From Magnetococcales bacterium DCbin4 (GTDB lineage Bacteria > Pseudomonadota > Magnetococcia > Magnetococcales > UBA8363), in assembly GCA_002753735.1 (NCBI GenBank), contig PEAN01000041.1, positions 1 to 35,506 on the forward strand: a stretch of DNA of 35,506 bases. The letters run 5' to 3'. The notes under the pieces were generated by a model that saw only the letters and a program-made list of their open reading frames with translations, did not search any database and was not told the origin of the DNA. Positions within the stretch are counted from its first letter, which is position 1. Each line of letters starts with the position of its first letter. This document shows, in pieces, positions 17,768 to 25,999 of this stretch. Both the position numbers and the translations under genes were made by a program.

Positions 17768-17995
17768 TCATGCGACAGCATACCGCCGCACATCGATTTC
17801 GACTCCTGCACGTACCGCTTCTTCCGCCTTTTGCAGCAATTGCCTGGTCACGGCCTCCTCATGAAAAGTTTCGCCGCAGATGTCGCACACCAGGGCGGGG
17901 ACTTCACGAAACACCAGGGTCGTCCCCTGGCGTTCCAGAATCACGCTGAGCGTTCCGGGACTGGTCTCACCGTGTTTGCATACCGTGCATTTCAC
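17768..17995 (-). CDS. YgiT-type (MqsA-like) zinc-finger protein
   Basis: The protein has 75 residues from a GTG start at 17995 with GGAGG seven bases upstream; the in-frame ATG at 18094 is less likely because it runs into repeat copy E. Two CxxC pairs, Cys3/Cys6 and Cys37/Cys40, match the YgiT-type zinc-finger domain found at the N-terminus of MqsA antitoxins and in small antitoxin-like proteins. The family is usually encoded next to a small toxin such as a DUF4258 protein, but none is visible on either side. No DNA-binding HTH is attached. It may be an orphan antitoxin or a regulator. Confidence 0.8.
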   Translation of the reverse strand: MKCTVCKHGETSPGTLSVILERQGTTLVFREVPALVCDICGETFHEEAVTRQLLQKAEEAVRAGVEIDVRRYAVA

Positions 17996-18084
17996 GGTCG
18001 GTTCCTCCAGGTGGTCCAATCCGACCACCATCATTCCGGGTTGGGATGGCAGAGTGTAACGCCAGCCATACGGGTGATGTAGAA

Positions 18085-18137
18085 ACAAAGTCAAAACCCT
18101 GGGGGCAATCCCTTAAGCCCCCTTTTTTTTCTTGATC
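18085..18137. repeat. Single-arm palindromic repeat, copy E
   Basis: CAAAGTCAAAACCC then TGGGGGCAATCCCTTAAGCC plus CCC, a T-tract and CTTGATCA. On the minus strand the TGATCAAG outer end supplies the TGA stop of hemL (18136-18138). The T-tract reads on the + strand, so it would stop antisense transcription entering hemL. Confidence 0.85.
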
Positions 18138-19422
18138 ATGATGCCAACGTCTTGATCACCCGATCCGCCGCCGCGATGGTGGCATCGATCACCGCATCGT
18201 CATGGGCCAGGGAGAGGAAGCCCGCCTCGAACTGGCTGGGGGCCAGATAGACCCCTTCGCGCAACATGCCATGGAACCATTGGCGAAAACGGTTCAAATC
18301 GCTGGTTTTGGCATCTTCAAACTGATGCAATGGTTTTTTGTCGGTGAAAAAGAGACCGAACATGGAACCGACACGGGTCGAGGTATGGGGAATGCCAGCA
18401 TCGGTCAGGAGGCGGTCCAGGCCATCGCACAGGCGCTGGCAGCGCCATTCCAAGGTTTCATAGCACCCCGGCCGGGACAGAATCTCCAACGTCGCCAACC
18501 CCGCAGCGGTCGCCAGGGGATTGCCCGAAAGGGTACCCGCCTGATACACCGGTCCCGAAGGGGCGATCTGTTCCATCAGGTCACGCCGCCCCCCATAGGC
18601 CCCCACCGGCAGGCCGCCGCCGATGATCTTGCCCAGGGTGGTCAGATCGGGGGTGATGCCGTACAGCTCCTGGGCACCCCCCGGGGCGACACGAAACCCG
18701 GTCATCACCTCGTCGAAGATCAACAGGGTTCCATGACGCCGGCACAGCGCGGCCAGCCCTTGGAGAAATCCCGGTTTCGGTGGAATGCACCCCATGTTGC
18801 CCGCTACCGGTTCAACAATGACCGCAGCGATACCGGCGGTATGGCGTTCAAACAGGGAAGTCACTGCGTCCAGATCGTTGTAGGGCAGCGTCAATGTTTG
18901 TTCCACCGTCGCCTTGGGGACCCCGGGTGATGATGGAACGCCGAAGGTGGCCAAACCCGAACCCGCCTTGGCCAGGAACGCATCGCCATGGCCGTGATAA
19001 CACCCCTCAAACATCAACAGGCTGTCCCGACCCGTTGCCGCACGGGCAAGACGAACCGCGCTCATGGTCGCCTCGGTCCCCGAATTGACCAGACGCACCA
19101 TCTCCATGGAGGGGACCAGGGCGACGATTTTTTCCGCCAGACGGACTTCCGCCTCGGTGGGGGTGCCAAAGGAGGCCCCGCGACGCATCGCCTCCTGAAC
19201 CGCCGCGACCACTTCGGGATGGGCATGCCCGACGATCATCGGCCCCCAGGAGCCGACATAATCGATATAGCGACGGTTGTCCACATCGGTCAACCAAGCC
19301 CCTTCGGCGCTCTGGATGAAAGGGGGGATTCCGCCCACCGCCTTGAAGGCCCGTACAGGAGAATTGACCCCACCGGGAATGAACCGTTGTGCATTCTGGA
19401 AAAGTTGTTCTGATCTGGACAT
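18136..19422 (-). CDS. hemL: Glutamate-1-semialdehyde 2,1-aminomutase
   Basis: This 428-residue PLP enzyme of the C5 pathway makes 5-aminolevulinate from glutamate-1-semialdehyde. Family signatures are [11 protein letters not shown] near the N-terminus, the [15 protein letters not shown] segment and the PLP lysine Lys265 in [17 protein letters not shown]. The start at 19422 gives the canonical MxxSExLF N-terminus; an upstream ATG at 19488 adds a non-homologous leader. The ribosome site before 19422 is weak. The presence of hemL implies the C5 rather than the Shemin ALA route, although most classical Alphaproteobacteria use ALA synthase. Confidence 0.97.
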   Translation of the reverse strand: MSRSEQLFQNAQRFIPGGVNSPVRAFKAVGGIPPFIQSAEGAWLTDVDNRRYIDYVGSWGPMIVGHAHPEVVAAVQEAMRRGASFGTPTEAEVRLAEKIVALVPSMEMVRLVNSGTEATMSAVRLARAATGRDSLLMFEGCYHGHGDAFLAKAGSGLATFGVPSSPGVPKATVEQTLTLPYNDLDAVTSLFERHTAGIAAVIVEPVAGNMGCIPPKPGFLQGLAALCRRHGTLLIFDEVMTGFRVAPGGAQELYGITPDLTTLGKIIGGGLPVGAYGGRRDLMEQIAPSGPVYQAGTLSGNPLATAAGLATLEILSRPGCYETLEWRCQRLCDGLDRLLTDAGIPHTSTRVGSMFGLFFTDKKPLHQFEDAKTSDLNRFRQWFHGMLREGVYLAPSQFEAGFLSLAHDDAVIDATIAAADRVIKTLAS

Positions 19423-19563
19423 GGGAATATCAGCACCACTGGTAAAAGGATGTCTCGGGAAAGGAAAGACTGATATAGTATCAAACACACGATGTTGGCA
19501 GGCTTGACGAGTGTGGACAAGGTGTATCGTTGACCGGATCGATTTTTATCGGGGAGGTGGAAT

Positions 19564-20319
19564 TTGGCCAGTCAAGACACGGATCGCTGGGATCCCTCAG
19601 AGGTGATGGCATTGCTTGAAACAGGGGGCGATCTGGAGACCCGGGACAGTGAAGGATGGACCCCATTGCATCGGGCGGTTCAGGAGGAAATGGAAAAATT
19701 GGTCCTACGCCTGTTGCATGCGGGAACGGATGTCAATGTCACGGACCACTACCTGTGGACCCCCTTGCATTGGGCCACGGTACGCGGCAATCCTTCCCTG
19801 GTTCAAATGTTGATTCAGCACGGTGCCAAGGTCAATGTGACCGACCTGGATCTGGAAACACCCCTCCATTGGGCTGCCTCCTGGAACCATGTCGAAGTGG
19901 CACGAATCCTCCTGGACCATGGCGCCGACATGGAAGCGCCTGATCGTTATGGCGATACCCCGTTTTATCAAGCCTGTCAGGAGGGGAGTCTGGAAGTGGC
20001 ATTGCTGCTGCTGGAACGGGGTGCCCGCATGGATGTGAGCAACCTGGAAGGCAACCAACCGCTTCATTGTGCCATCTTTTTTGGTCATGAAGAGATCACC
20101 GACCTGTTGATCTCCCGGGGAATCAATGTCAACGGCCTGACGCCCAAGGGACGGACCCCGCTGCACCTGGCGGTGGAACGCAATCATATGGACCTGGTGA
20201 ACCAACTTTTACATGCGGGTGCCGATCCCACCATCAAGGATCATACGGGAGAAAATCCTGAAGATTTGGCGGTTCGGCTGGGCGATGGGGTGGTCGCACA
20301 ACGCCTGAAAAATATTTAA
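19564..20319 (+). CDS. Ankyrin-repeat protein
   Basis: This 251-residue protein consists almost entirely of about seven ankyrin repeats with the TPLHxA consensus (TPLHRAVQEE, TPLHWATVRG, TPLHWAASWN, TPFYQACQEG, QPLHCAIFFG, TPLHLAVERN). It starts at TTG (19564) with GGAGG six bases upstream; the first ATG is about 14 codons later. There is no signal peptide or membrane segment, so it is probably a cytosolic protein-binding module. The partner is unknown. It is divergent from hemL and convergent with dnaQ. Confidence 0.93.
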   Translation: MASQDTDRWDPSEVMALLETGGDLETRDSEGWTPLHRAVQEEMEKLVLRLLHAGTDVNVTDHYLWTPLHWATVRGNPSLVQMLIQHGAKVNVTDLDLETPLHWAASWNHVEVARILLDHGADMEAPDRYGDTPFYQACQEGSLEVALLLLERGARMDVSNLEGNQPLHCAIFFGHEEITDLLISRGINVNGLTPKGRTPLHLAVERNHMDLVNQLLHAGADPTIKDHTGENPEDLAVRLGDGVVAQRLKNI

Positions 20320-20320
20320 A

Positions 20321-20467
20321 AGAAAAAAGGGGTCTCAAGGGATTGCCCCCGGGGTGTTGACTTTGATTTAGACTTCAAACAAAAAGGTTTCCATACTTTA
20401 TCCTTTGAATTTGTTTCTTAAATCAACACTCTGGGGGCAATCCTCCAGATCCCTTTTTTCTTGATCT
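20321..20467. repeat. Two-armed palindromic repeat, copy F
   Basis: Left arm 20321-20354: A-tract, GGGGTCTCAAGGGATTGCCC, CCGGGGTGTTGA. Right arm 20423-20466: AAATCAACACTCTGGGGGCA then ATCCTCCAGATCCC and a T-tract with CTTGATC. The spacer shares ACAAAAAGGTTTCCAT with copy B in the same orientation. It lies between convergent genes and starts two bases after the ankyrin stop codon. Confidence 0.88.
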
Positions 20468-20473
20468 CGTCCG

Positions 20474-21184
20474 CTACGGAACTTCGGCCCACCGGACGAC
20501 ATTGGCCTTTTTTTTCAAAAATTCAAGATAATTCCGATGCTCCACCTCTTCTCCGGGACTCAATGGCCAGGAGCGGGGACCGAACTGCATGGCCTCAACC
20601 GGTTCCTGCTCCCGGACCAACGCCTGAGAAGCCGTCTTGACCTCCGAATCGACGCCCAACGCCAGACTGAACTGCCCTCCTCCCATCAGTTCGACGTAGA
20701 CATCCGCCAACAGGTCGGTATCCAACAAGGCACCATGAGTGGTCCGCTGTGACAGATCGATCCGGAACCGGCGACACAGGGCATCCAGACTGGCCGAAGC
20801 ATTGGGGAACCTGCGACGTGCCAAGGTCAACGTATCGATGGCCCGCGCCGGATCCAGACCGGGCCTGCCGATCCGAGCCAACTCCGCATTCAAGAAGCCA
20901 AGATCGAATGCAGCATTGTGAATCACCAGCCGATCTTCACCGATGAATGTCAGGAACTCATCCACGATGTCCTTGAACAAAGGGGCGTGTGCAACCTTTT
21001 CAATTGTAATGCCATGAACGCGGGTCGCCTCCACGGGGATGTCACGCTCGGGATTGAGATACCATTGCCGCGTGCCGGATTTACCAAGATTGACCAATGC
21101 CGTACAGCCGATTTCAACGATGCGGTGTCCCTCCGCCGGTTCAATACCGGTGGTTTCGGTGTCCAGGACGATGAGACGTTCCAC
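20474..21184 (-). CDS. dnaQ: DNA polymerase III epsilon subunit (3'-5' exonuclease)
   Basis: The protein has 236 residues. The DEDDh exonuclease motifs are complete: Exo I LDTETTG (Asp8, Glu10), Exo II HNAAFDLGFL, and Exo III with the catalytic His and Asp in HGALLDTD. A C-terminal extension (about 180-236) should bind the polymerase alpha subunit. The start is a GTG at 21184 with AAGGAGG just upstream; an ATG at 21220 would overlap hemY. It proofreads replication. It is probably transcribed with hemN-hemY, an unusual pairing for dnaQ. Confidence 0.96.
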   Translation of the reverse strand: MERLIVLDTETTGIEPAEGHRIVEIGCTALVNLGKSGTRQWYLNPERDIPVEATRVHGITIEKVAHAPLFKDIVDEFLTFIGEDRLVIHNAAFDLGFLNAELARIGRPGLDPARAIDTLTLARRRFPNASASLDALCRRFRIDLSQRTTHGALLDTDLLADVYVELMGGGQFSLALGVDSEVKTASQALVREQEPVEAMQFGPRSWPLSPGEEVEHRNYLEFLKKKANVVRWAEVP

Positions 21185-21207
21185 GATCCCCTCCTTGTTC
21201 CATTCAA

Positions 21208-22578
21208 TCAGGCAACCCATCCCCGGGCCAGCAGTTCACTGTTGCGCACCCGGTCGGCCACCGACACCCCACCCAAATAATTGCCACACAAAGAAAGACC
21301 CGGCCAAGGCTCAAGCGCCTGGTGAATCCGGTCCAAACGTGCAAGGTGTCCCAATTCATATTGGGCAATCGCCCCTTCGTAACGGGTGATCTGGACAAAC
21401 TTTGGATCGCCCCGAATGGCCAATGCCCGTGCCAACCCCGCGATCACGCCAGCCACCAGTTCCTCCTCTCCCCGATGTGCGACCGTCGGATGGCGCATCC
21501 CACCCACGAACGTCGTCAACAACACCTGTCCCGCCGTCGCCCGCCCGGGAAAGAGGGTGGAGGAAAACAAACAACCCAACAATTCCATCGCTTCCCGACC
21601 CGGCACCAGGAATCCAAATCCATCGAGGGGATGGCCCACCTGATCACGGTCGAACCCCAACGCCATGGAGACCACCGGGGCATGGCGGATCCCCGCGAGA
21701 TCGTCGGCAGCCGCAGTGGACAATGGCCGCAACAGACGCGCAGCTTCATTGGCGGGAATGGCCAAAAACACCCCATCGCCACGAACCGTCAATCCATCCG
21801 ACCCCTGCACCGCCCATTCCCCCGACCCGGAAGGAACCAAATCAAGATCCCGCACCCCGGTCACGATCCGGACCTGATTGGCTCCGGAATCCACCAACCG
21901 CGAGCGCAATGTCGCCACCAACCCTTCCATCCCTTCATCAAAGGAGATGAGCCGTCCTTTGGGCATGCCACTGATCCGACCCTGTTGACGCATGGCCAAC
22001 GCCCCCCGGATCAGGGAACCGTGACGGGCTTCAAGGGCGTAAATCTTCGGCACCGCAGCCCGGATGGAAAGCGAACCGGGATCCCCCGCATAGACTCCGG
22101 AAACAAACGGATCGATGGCCCAATCAAGAAATTCCTGACCCAACCTGCGACGGACAAAGGCGGCCACCGACTCTTCTTCCGGCGCCCTGGCATGGAATGG
22201 TTCGAACAAAAGACGGAGTTTTGCCCAGGGCGAAAACAACGGGGTGCGTAGAAAATCACCGGGAGAACCGGGCAACGGCCACAACCGCCCCGATTTTTGA
22301 ACATACCTGCGGGATGCGGTGGCATTGGCCACCCGGGGCTGCAACGCCAGGGCCTCCATGAGCCGACCCAGGGCATCGGCCTCATCGCCCGGTTTATGCA
22401 ACGTGGAATTGGGACCATGTTCGACCATGAATCCATCGGATCGGGAGGTACGGATCACACCACCCGTCCGTGCCGCTCGTTCCACCAGGGTCACCATCAC
22501 CCCGGCCCGTTGCAGAAAATAGGCGAGCGCAAGCCCTGAAATGCCACCGCCGACGATGATTGCCCGTTTGCTGGTCAT
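21208..22578 (-). CDS. hemY: Oxygen-dependent protoporphyrinogen oxidase (HemY type)
   Basis: This 456-residue FAD enzyme has an N-terminal Rossmann motif VGGGISGLALAYF followed by VERAARTGGVIRT, and a GYSLCGNYLGGVSV-like C-terminal FAD segment (LSLCGNYLGGVSVADRV), both typical of HemY/PPOX. It oxidises protoporphyrinogen IX to protoporphyrin IX using O2. It begins 19 bases after hemN, indicating co-transcription. Confidence 0.95.
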   Translation of the reverse strand: MTSKRAIIVGGGISGLALAYFLQRAGVMVTLVERAARTGGVIRTSRSDGFMVEHGPNSTLHKPGDEADALGRLMEALALQPRVANATASRRYVQKSGRLWPLPGSPGDFLRTPLFSPWAKLRLLFEPFHARAPEEESVAAFVRRRLGQEFLDWAIDPFVSGVYAGDPGSLSIRAAVPKIYALEARHGSLIRGALAMRQQGRISGMPKGRLISFDEGMEGLVATLRSRLVDSGANQVRIVTGVRDLDLVPSGSGEWAVQGSDGLTVRGDGVFLAIPANEAARLLRPLSTAAADDLAGIRHAPVVSMALGFDRDQVGHPLDGFGFLVPGREAMELLGCLFSSTLFPGRATAGQVLLTTFVGGMRHPTVAHRGEEELVAGVIAGLARALAIRGDPKFVQITRYEGAIAQYELGHLARLDRIHQALEPWPGLSLCGNYLGGVSVADRVRNSELLARGWVA

Positions 22579-22597
22579 AAGATAATCATGAAAATGG

Positions 22598-24010
22598 TCA
22601 CAGGGTCTTGGAGAAACTTTTTTTGGCGGTGCCGTGGGTCAGGTGCCAGTCAAACACCATGCACAGGTTGCGTATCATCAATTTACCCACCGGCATCACC
22701 TCGATCCCCCGGTCGAACAGGCGAACCAGGCCATCGGCAACCATGGGTTGCAAAGCCTGCAATTCCTCCCTGAAATAATCCTCGAAGGTCACACCGAACC
22801 GGGTTTCAATCTCGGAAAAATCGAGGGCGAAACGACAGATCAAACGGTTGATGACGGCATTGCGGATTTGATCGTCCCGGTTGCGTCTGAGGCCCCGAAT
22901 AATGGGAGACCGCCCCTGGGTGATCGCATCCCGATAAGCCTCCAGGGTTTTATGATTCTGGGCAAAGACCTCACCCACCTGACTGATGGAGGAGACCCCC
23001 AGGCCAAACAGGTCACAATCGGCATGGGTGGTATAGCCCTGAAAATTGCGATGCAACAACCCTTCCCGCTGCGCCACCGCCAATTCATTGTCGGGTTTGG
23101 CGAAATGATCCATGCCGATAAAGACATATCCCCGTTGCAACAGGGTATGGATGGTCTGTTCCATCATGGCCAGCTTTTCCGCCGCCGAAGGCAACTGTTC
23201 GGCGTGGATCCGCCGTTGTGGCGTAAAATAATGCGGCAGATGGGCATAATTGAAAATGGCAAGCCGGTCGGGATCGAGTTCGGTCAGGACATCGTTGAGG
23301 CTGTGATTGAACGATTCCCGGTTTTGCAAGGGCAAACCATAGATCAAATCAAGGTTGACCGAATGAAAACGAGCAGCCCGTGCCTCCGCCACCACCCGGC
23401 GATTGAGTTCCATGGATTGGATGCGATTGACCGCCTTCTGGACGCGCGGATCGGTATCCTGAACCCCGAAGGAGATGCGATTGAACCCCATGGCCCGCAA
23501 CCGATCGATCGCCCCCGGAGGGACCTCCCGGGGATCGATTTCGATGCCATATTCCCCGGAATCATCCTCCATAATATGGAAATGCCGCCGCAAATGTTGG
23601 AACAGGGATTCGATCTCATCCAGGGAGAGGAAGGTTGGCGTACCTCCCCCCAGGTGTAACTGTTTGACCCGTCGGGAACGCGTCACCAACCGCCCCACCG
23701 CCTCGATCTCCTGAAACAAAAGTTCCAGATAGACCGACCCCTGCCGCCGATCCTTGGTGACCAACTTGTTGCATGCACAGTAAAAACAGACCGTATCGCA
23801 AAATGGGATATGAAGATAGAGCGAGACCGGCCGTTCGGGCGCCTCCCCCCGAATCCGTTCCACTTCGGCCACCACTTCGCCGTCAGGAAACGGTTCGACA
23901 AAGCAGGGAGCGGTCGGATAGGAGGTGTAACGTGGCCCGGATACATCGTACTTTTTGATCAGATCAAGGTCGATGGTGACGGACGGTTGTGCAGGGGGAT
24001 GGTGTATCAA
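22598..24010 (-). CDS. hemN: Oxygen-independent coproporphyrinogen III oxidase
   Basis: The protein has 470 residues. It is a radical-SAM enzyme with Cys71, Cys75 and Cys78 (HIPFCDTVCFYCAC), followed by HLGGGTPTFL and GIEIDPRE, all HemN signatures. The N-terminal YDVSGPRYTSYPTA segment is characteristic of true HemN rather than HemW. It decarboxylates coproporphyrinogen III without oxygen. Coupled with the O2-using HemY, it suits a microaerobic lifestyle. I found no clear FNR box upstream in 24011-24231. Confidence 0.97.
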   Translation of the reverse strand: MIHHPPAQPSVTIDLDLIKKYDVSGPRYTSYPTAPCFVEPFPDGEVVAEVERIRGEAPERPVSLYLHIPFCDTVCFYCACNKLVTKDRRQGSVYLELLFQEIEAVGRLVTRSRRVKQLHLGGGTPTFLSLDEIESLFQHLRRHFHIMEDDSGEYGIEIDPREVPPGAIDRLRAMGFNRISFGVQDTDPRVQKAVNRIQSMELNRRVVAEARAARFHSVNLDLIYGLPLQNRESFNHSLNDVLTELDPDRLAIFNYAHLPHYFTPQRRIHAEQLPSAAEKLAMMEQTIHTLLQRGYVFIGMDHFAKPDNELAVAQREGLLHRNFQGYTTHADCDLFGLGVSSISQVGEVFAQNHKTLEAYRDAITQGRSPIIRGLRRNRDDQIRNAVINRLICRFALDFSEIETRFGVTFEDYFREELQALQPMVADGLVRLFDRGIEVMPVGKLMIRNLCMVFDWHLTHGTAKKSFSKTL

Positions 24011-24231
24011 GGCGGCAACCTGAACGGTTCAAATCGTGAATACAAAGGCGAAAAACTCAACCCGGAACAAAGGCGAGAAAGGATCGCACATGGTTAGACA
24101 TGCAAGATTGCATCATGATGGCTTTCGATCCGTGAATATGTTATTGAAATGTGGCATACTCTTTTTTTCATGATCAATCCGATGACGATGGTGACCGGCT
24201 TGTGCGTGGTTCGTCAAGTCAAAATTCCTAG

Positions 24232-25416
24232 TTGCATGGTCGTACAATGAAAACTTCATCCAATCGCGAACAACAACTTTTTCTGGTGGCCGGCGGGGCC
24301 ATACTTTTTCTGATTCTGGCGGTGGTTGTTTTCAATATGATCAGCACCCCCAGCCCGGTCCCCGAAGAATTGGCCAAGCCCATCTCAAAGGTCAATATTG
24401 CCGACGCCCAGATTGCCGCGGCGGTGAAGGAAGCCAACAATCCTTGGAAAATCAACAACGAATCCAACACCATTCTGCCCGAGGCCCCACCTCCGGACAA
24501 TTCGGTCTATCTGGCCCCCAAAGAAGTACGGCTACCCTCCCAATCCGGTTCCGAGGCTGCGGCTGACCCCCTGGGCAATGCACGACAATTGCTTGAACCC
24601 ACCCCTGCATTGCCACCCGGACCCGGCAACAACGTCGCAAAACCGCCCGCCGCCCACAACCCGAGCAATGTTCCGGCGCACAACGACGTTGCGGTTGAAC
24701 CCGCCCGTACGGAGGCGGAACCGCACCCTGCAACCGCAACCCCGGCACCCCGTCCACAGCAGGTGGAAAAACCTGTCAACAAACAACAACAGCCCTCACC
24801 GACAATGTCGGCACCGGCGAAAACCGTCAAACCTGTTGCAGCAATCCCCCCTGCCACGCCTGCCGCACCTCAGGCCACCGTGCATGAACCCGCCAACAAA
24901 GCGGCCCGGGTCACCACTCCTCAAGTCATACCCGAACCCGCCAACAAAACGACCCGGGTCGCCAGTCCACAGGTGATTCCACCGAACGAACCCCAAAAAC
25001 CGGCCCAACCCACCACCAAACCGGCCCCGGCTGCCAAGATTGACTATTCCGAAGCCATCACCCAGGTGATTGCACGCCAGTTCAACCAAGCCGAGACCAG
25101 TGGCGCCGCCAAACCAACGGTCAAACCAACGACCGCCACCGCCTCCTCTGCCCCCGTCAAGCCTTCGGGATCAAGCTTTCAAATACAAATCGCCTCTTTT
25201 GCCACCGCCGATAAAGCAAAAATGATGGCAGACAAGGTGGGATCGGTCACGTTCCAAGGTCGCCGCATGCCGGTCAGTCAAACGAGTGCCACCGTCAGCG
25301 GCAAAACCTATTTCCGCGTCCGTGCCGGCCCCTTCGTCAGCCGTAATAATGCCGAGGCGGCCCTTCAGTCCCTCGGTCAAGCGGGCATCGCAGGTTCCAT
25401 CGTTTCCTTGGATTGA
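24232..25416 (+). CDS. SPOR-domain membrane-anchored protein
   Basis: The protein has 394 residues, or 389 if it starts at the second ATG (24247); neither start has a strong ribosome site. A single hydrophobic anchor (about residues 20-37) follows a short basic N-terminus. Residues ~60-300 are a Pro/Ala/Thr-rich linker, and a C-terminal SPOR domain (about 318-393) begins SSFQIQIASFATADKAKMMA. The layout resembles FtsN-like division proteins and other periplasmic peptidoglycan-binding proteins. The linker contains a 48-bp tandem duplication. The gene is divergent from hemN. Confidence 0.9.
   Translation: MHGRTMKTSSNREQQLFLVAGGAILFLILAVVVFNMISTPSPVPEELAKPISKVNIADAQIAAAVKEANNPWKINNESNTILPEAPPPDNSVYLAPKEVRLPSQSGSEAAADPLGNARQLLEPTPALPPGPGNNVAKPPAAHNPSNVPAHNDVAVEPARTEAEPHPATATPAPRPQQVEKPVNKQQQPSPTMSAPAKTVKPVAAIPPATPAAPQATVHEPANKAARVTTPQVIPEPANKTTRVASPQVIPPNEPQKPAQPTTKPAPAAKIDYSEAITQVIARQFNQAETSGAAKPTVKPTTATASSAPVKPSGSSFQIQIASFATADKAKMMADKVGSVTFQGRRMPVSQTSATVSGKTYFRVRAGPFVSRNNAEAALQSLGQAGIAGSIVSLD
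24885..24980 (+). repeat. 48-bp tandem duplication in the SPOR protein linker
   Basis: Two consecutive units beginning GAACCCGCCAACAAA (24885 and 24933) encode EPANKAARVTTPQVIP and EPANKTTRVASPQVIP, a 16-residue repeat with three substitutions. Confidence 0.9.
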
Positions 25417-25626
25417 TGTCCCCAAGGAAAAAAGGGGTTCAGCCTGCGCGGGAATGATGGAGAATGATTGTCCCATAAAAAATTAATTCTACTTTGTTAC
25501 ATTCATTAACTGAAGAGGATGGCTGGCAATTGACTGATATGCATAGGAATATTGAAAGAAAAAAGGGGGCTTAAGGGATTGCCCCCAGGATTTTGATTTT
25601 GTTTTTCACGCGCCATTTCACCCGAA

Positions 25627-25661
25627 GCAAGAGTTTCGCGTGGTTTTTGCGGGAATCTTGC
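25627..25661. repeat. Core hairpin 1
   Basis: Stem GCAAGAGTTTCGC / GCGGGAATCTTGC with mismatched or wobble pairs, loop GTGGTTTTT. It is the mirror partner of hairpin 4, whose loop is the exact reverse complement. Confidence 0.75.
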
Positions 25662-25678
25662 TTGAGGCGCGAGCCTTG

Positions 25679-25717
25679 GTCCCGGCCTTTTCGCGGTTTT
25701 TGCGAAAAGGCCGGGAC
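25679..25717. repeat. Core hairpin 2
   Basis: Perfect 16-bp stem GTCCCGGCCTTTTCGC with its reverse complement, 7-base loop GGTTTTT. Confidence 0.9.
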
Positions 25718-25753
25718 ACATTGCAGGGGGTGAGGCATGACCACAGGCAATGC

Positions 25754-25792
25754 GTTTGCCTTTCTTCGCAAAAAACGCGAAGAAAGGCAAAC
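25754..25792. repeat. Core hairpin 3
   Basis: Perfect 16-bp stem GTTTGCCTTTCTTCGC with its reverse complement, 7-base loop AAAAAAC. It has the same dimensions as hairpin 2 but a different stem sequence. Confidence 0.9.
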
Positions 25793-25808
25793 CAAGGCTC
25801 GCGCCTGC

Positions 25809-25843
25809 GCGATCTTCCCGCAAAAACCACGCGGGAAGATCGC
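25809..25843. repeat. Core hairpin 4
   Basis: Perfect 13-bp stem GCGATCTTCCCGC with its reverse complement, 9-base loop AAAAACCAC. Confidence 0.9.
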
Positions 25844-25999
25844 TTCGGGTGAAATGGCGCGTAAAAAACAAAATCAAAATCAAAGTCAAAGTCCTGGGGG
25901 CAATCCCTTAAGCCCCCTTTTTTCTTTCAATATTCCTATGTATATCAGTCAATTGCCAACCATCCTCTCCAGTTAATGAATGTAACAAAGTAGAAGTAA

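Larger units (their letters stand above)
25487..25995. repeat. 509-bp composite near-palindrome, copy G
   Basis: Outer arms from 25487 (TTCTACTTTGTTACATTCAT) and up to 25995 are near-perfect reverse complements. They continue inward through an AATATTGAAAG flank, the A-tract/GGGGGCTTAAGGGATTGCCC arm (25557-25589 and 25893-25927) and a CGCGCCATTTCACCCGAAGC segment. The core 25627-25843 holds four ordered hairpins. The element lies between convergent genes. Short ORFs inside it are by-products of the palindrome. Confidence 0.9.

Noticed and set aside
18001-18094. Remnant of a DUF4258-type toxin upstream of the zinc-finger gene
   Set aside because: The short reading frame before the GTG start shows none of the toxin family's terminal motifs.
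24011-24231. FNR box upstream of hemN
   Set aside because: Only a partial half-site (TTGATCATGAAAAA on the minus strand) was found, with no symmetric ATCAA half.
25506-25976. Several overlapping ORFs within the 509-bp palindrome
   Set aside because: They appear on both strands because the DNA is palindromic, they translate the hairpins, and they have no plausible start signals or family resemblance.
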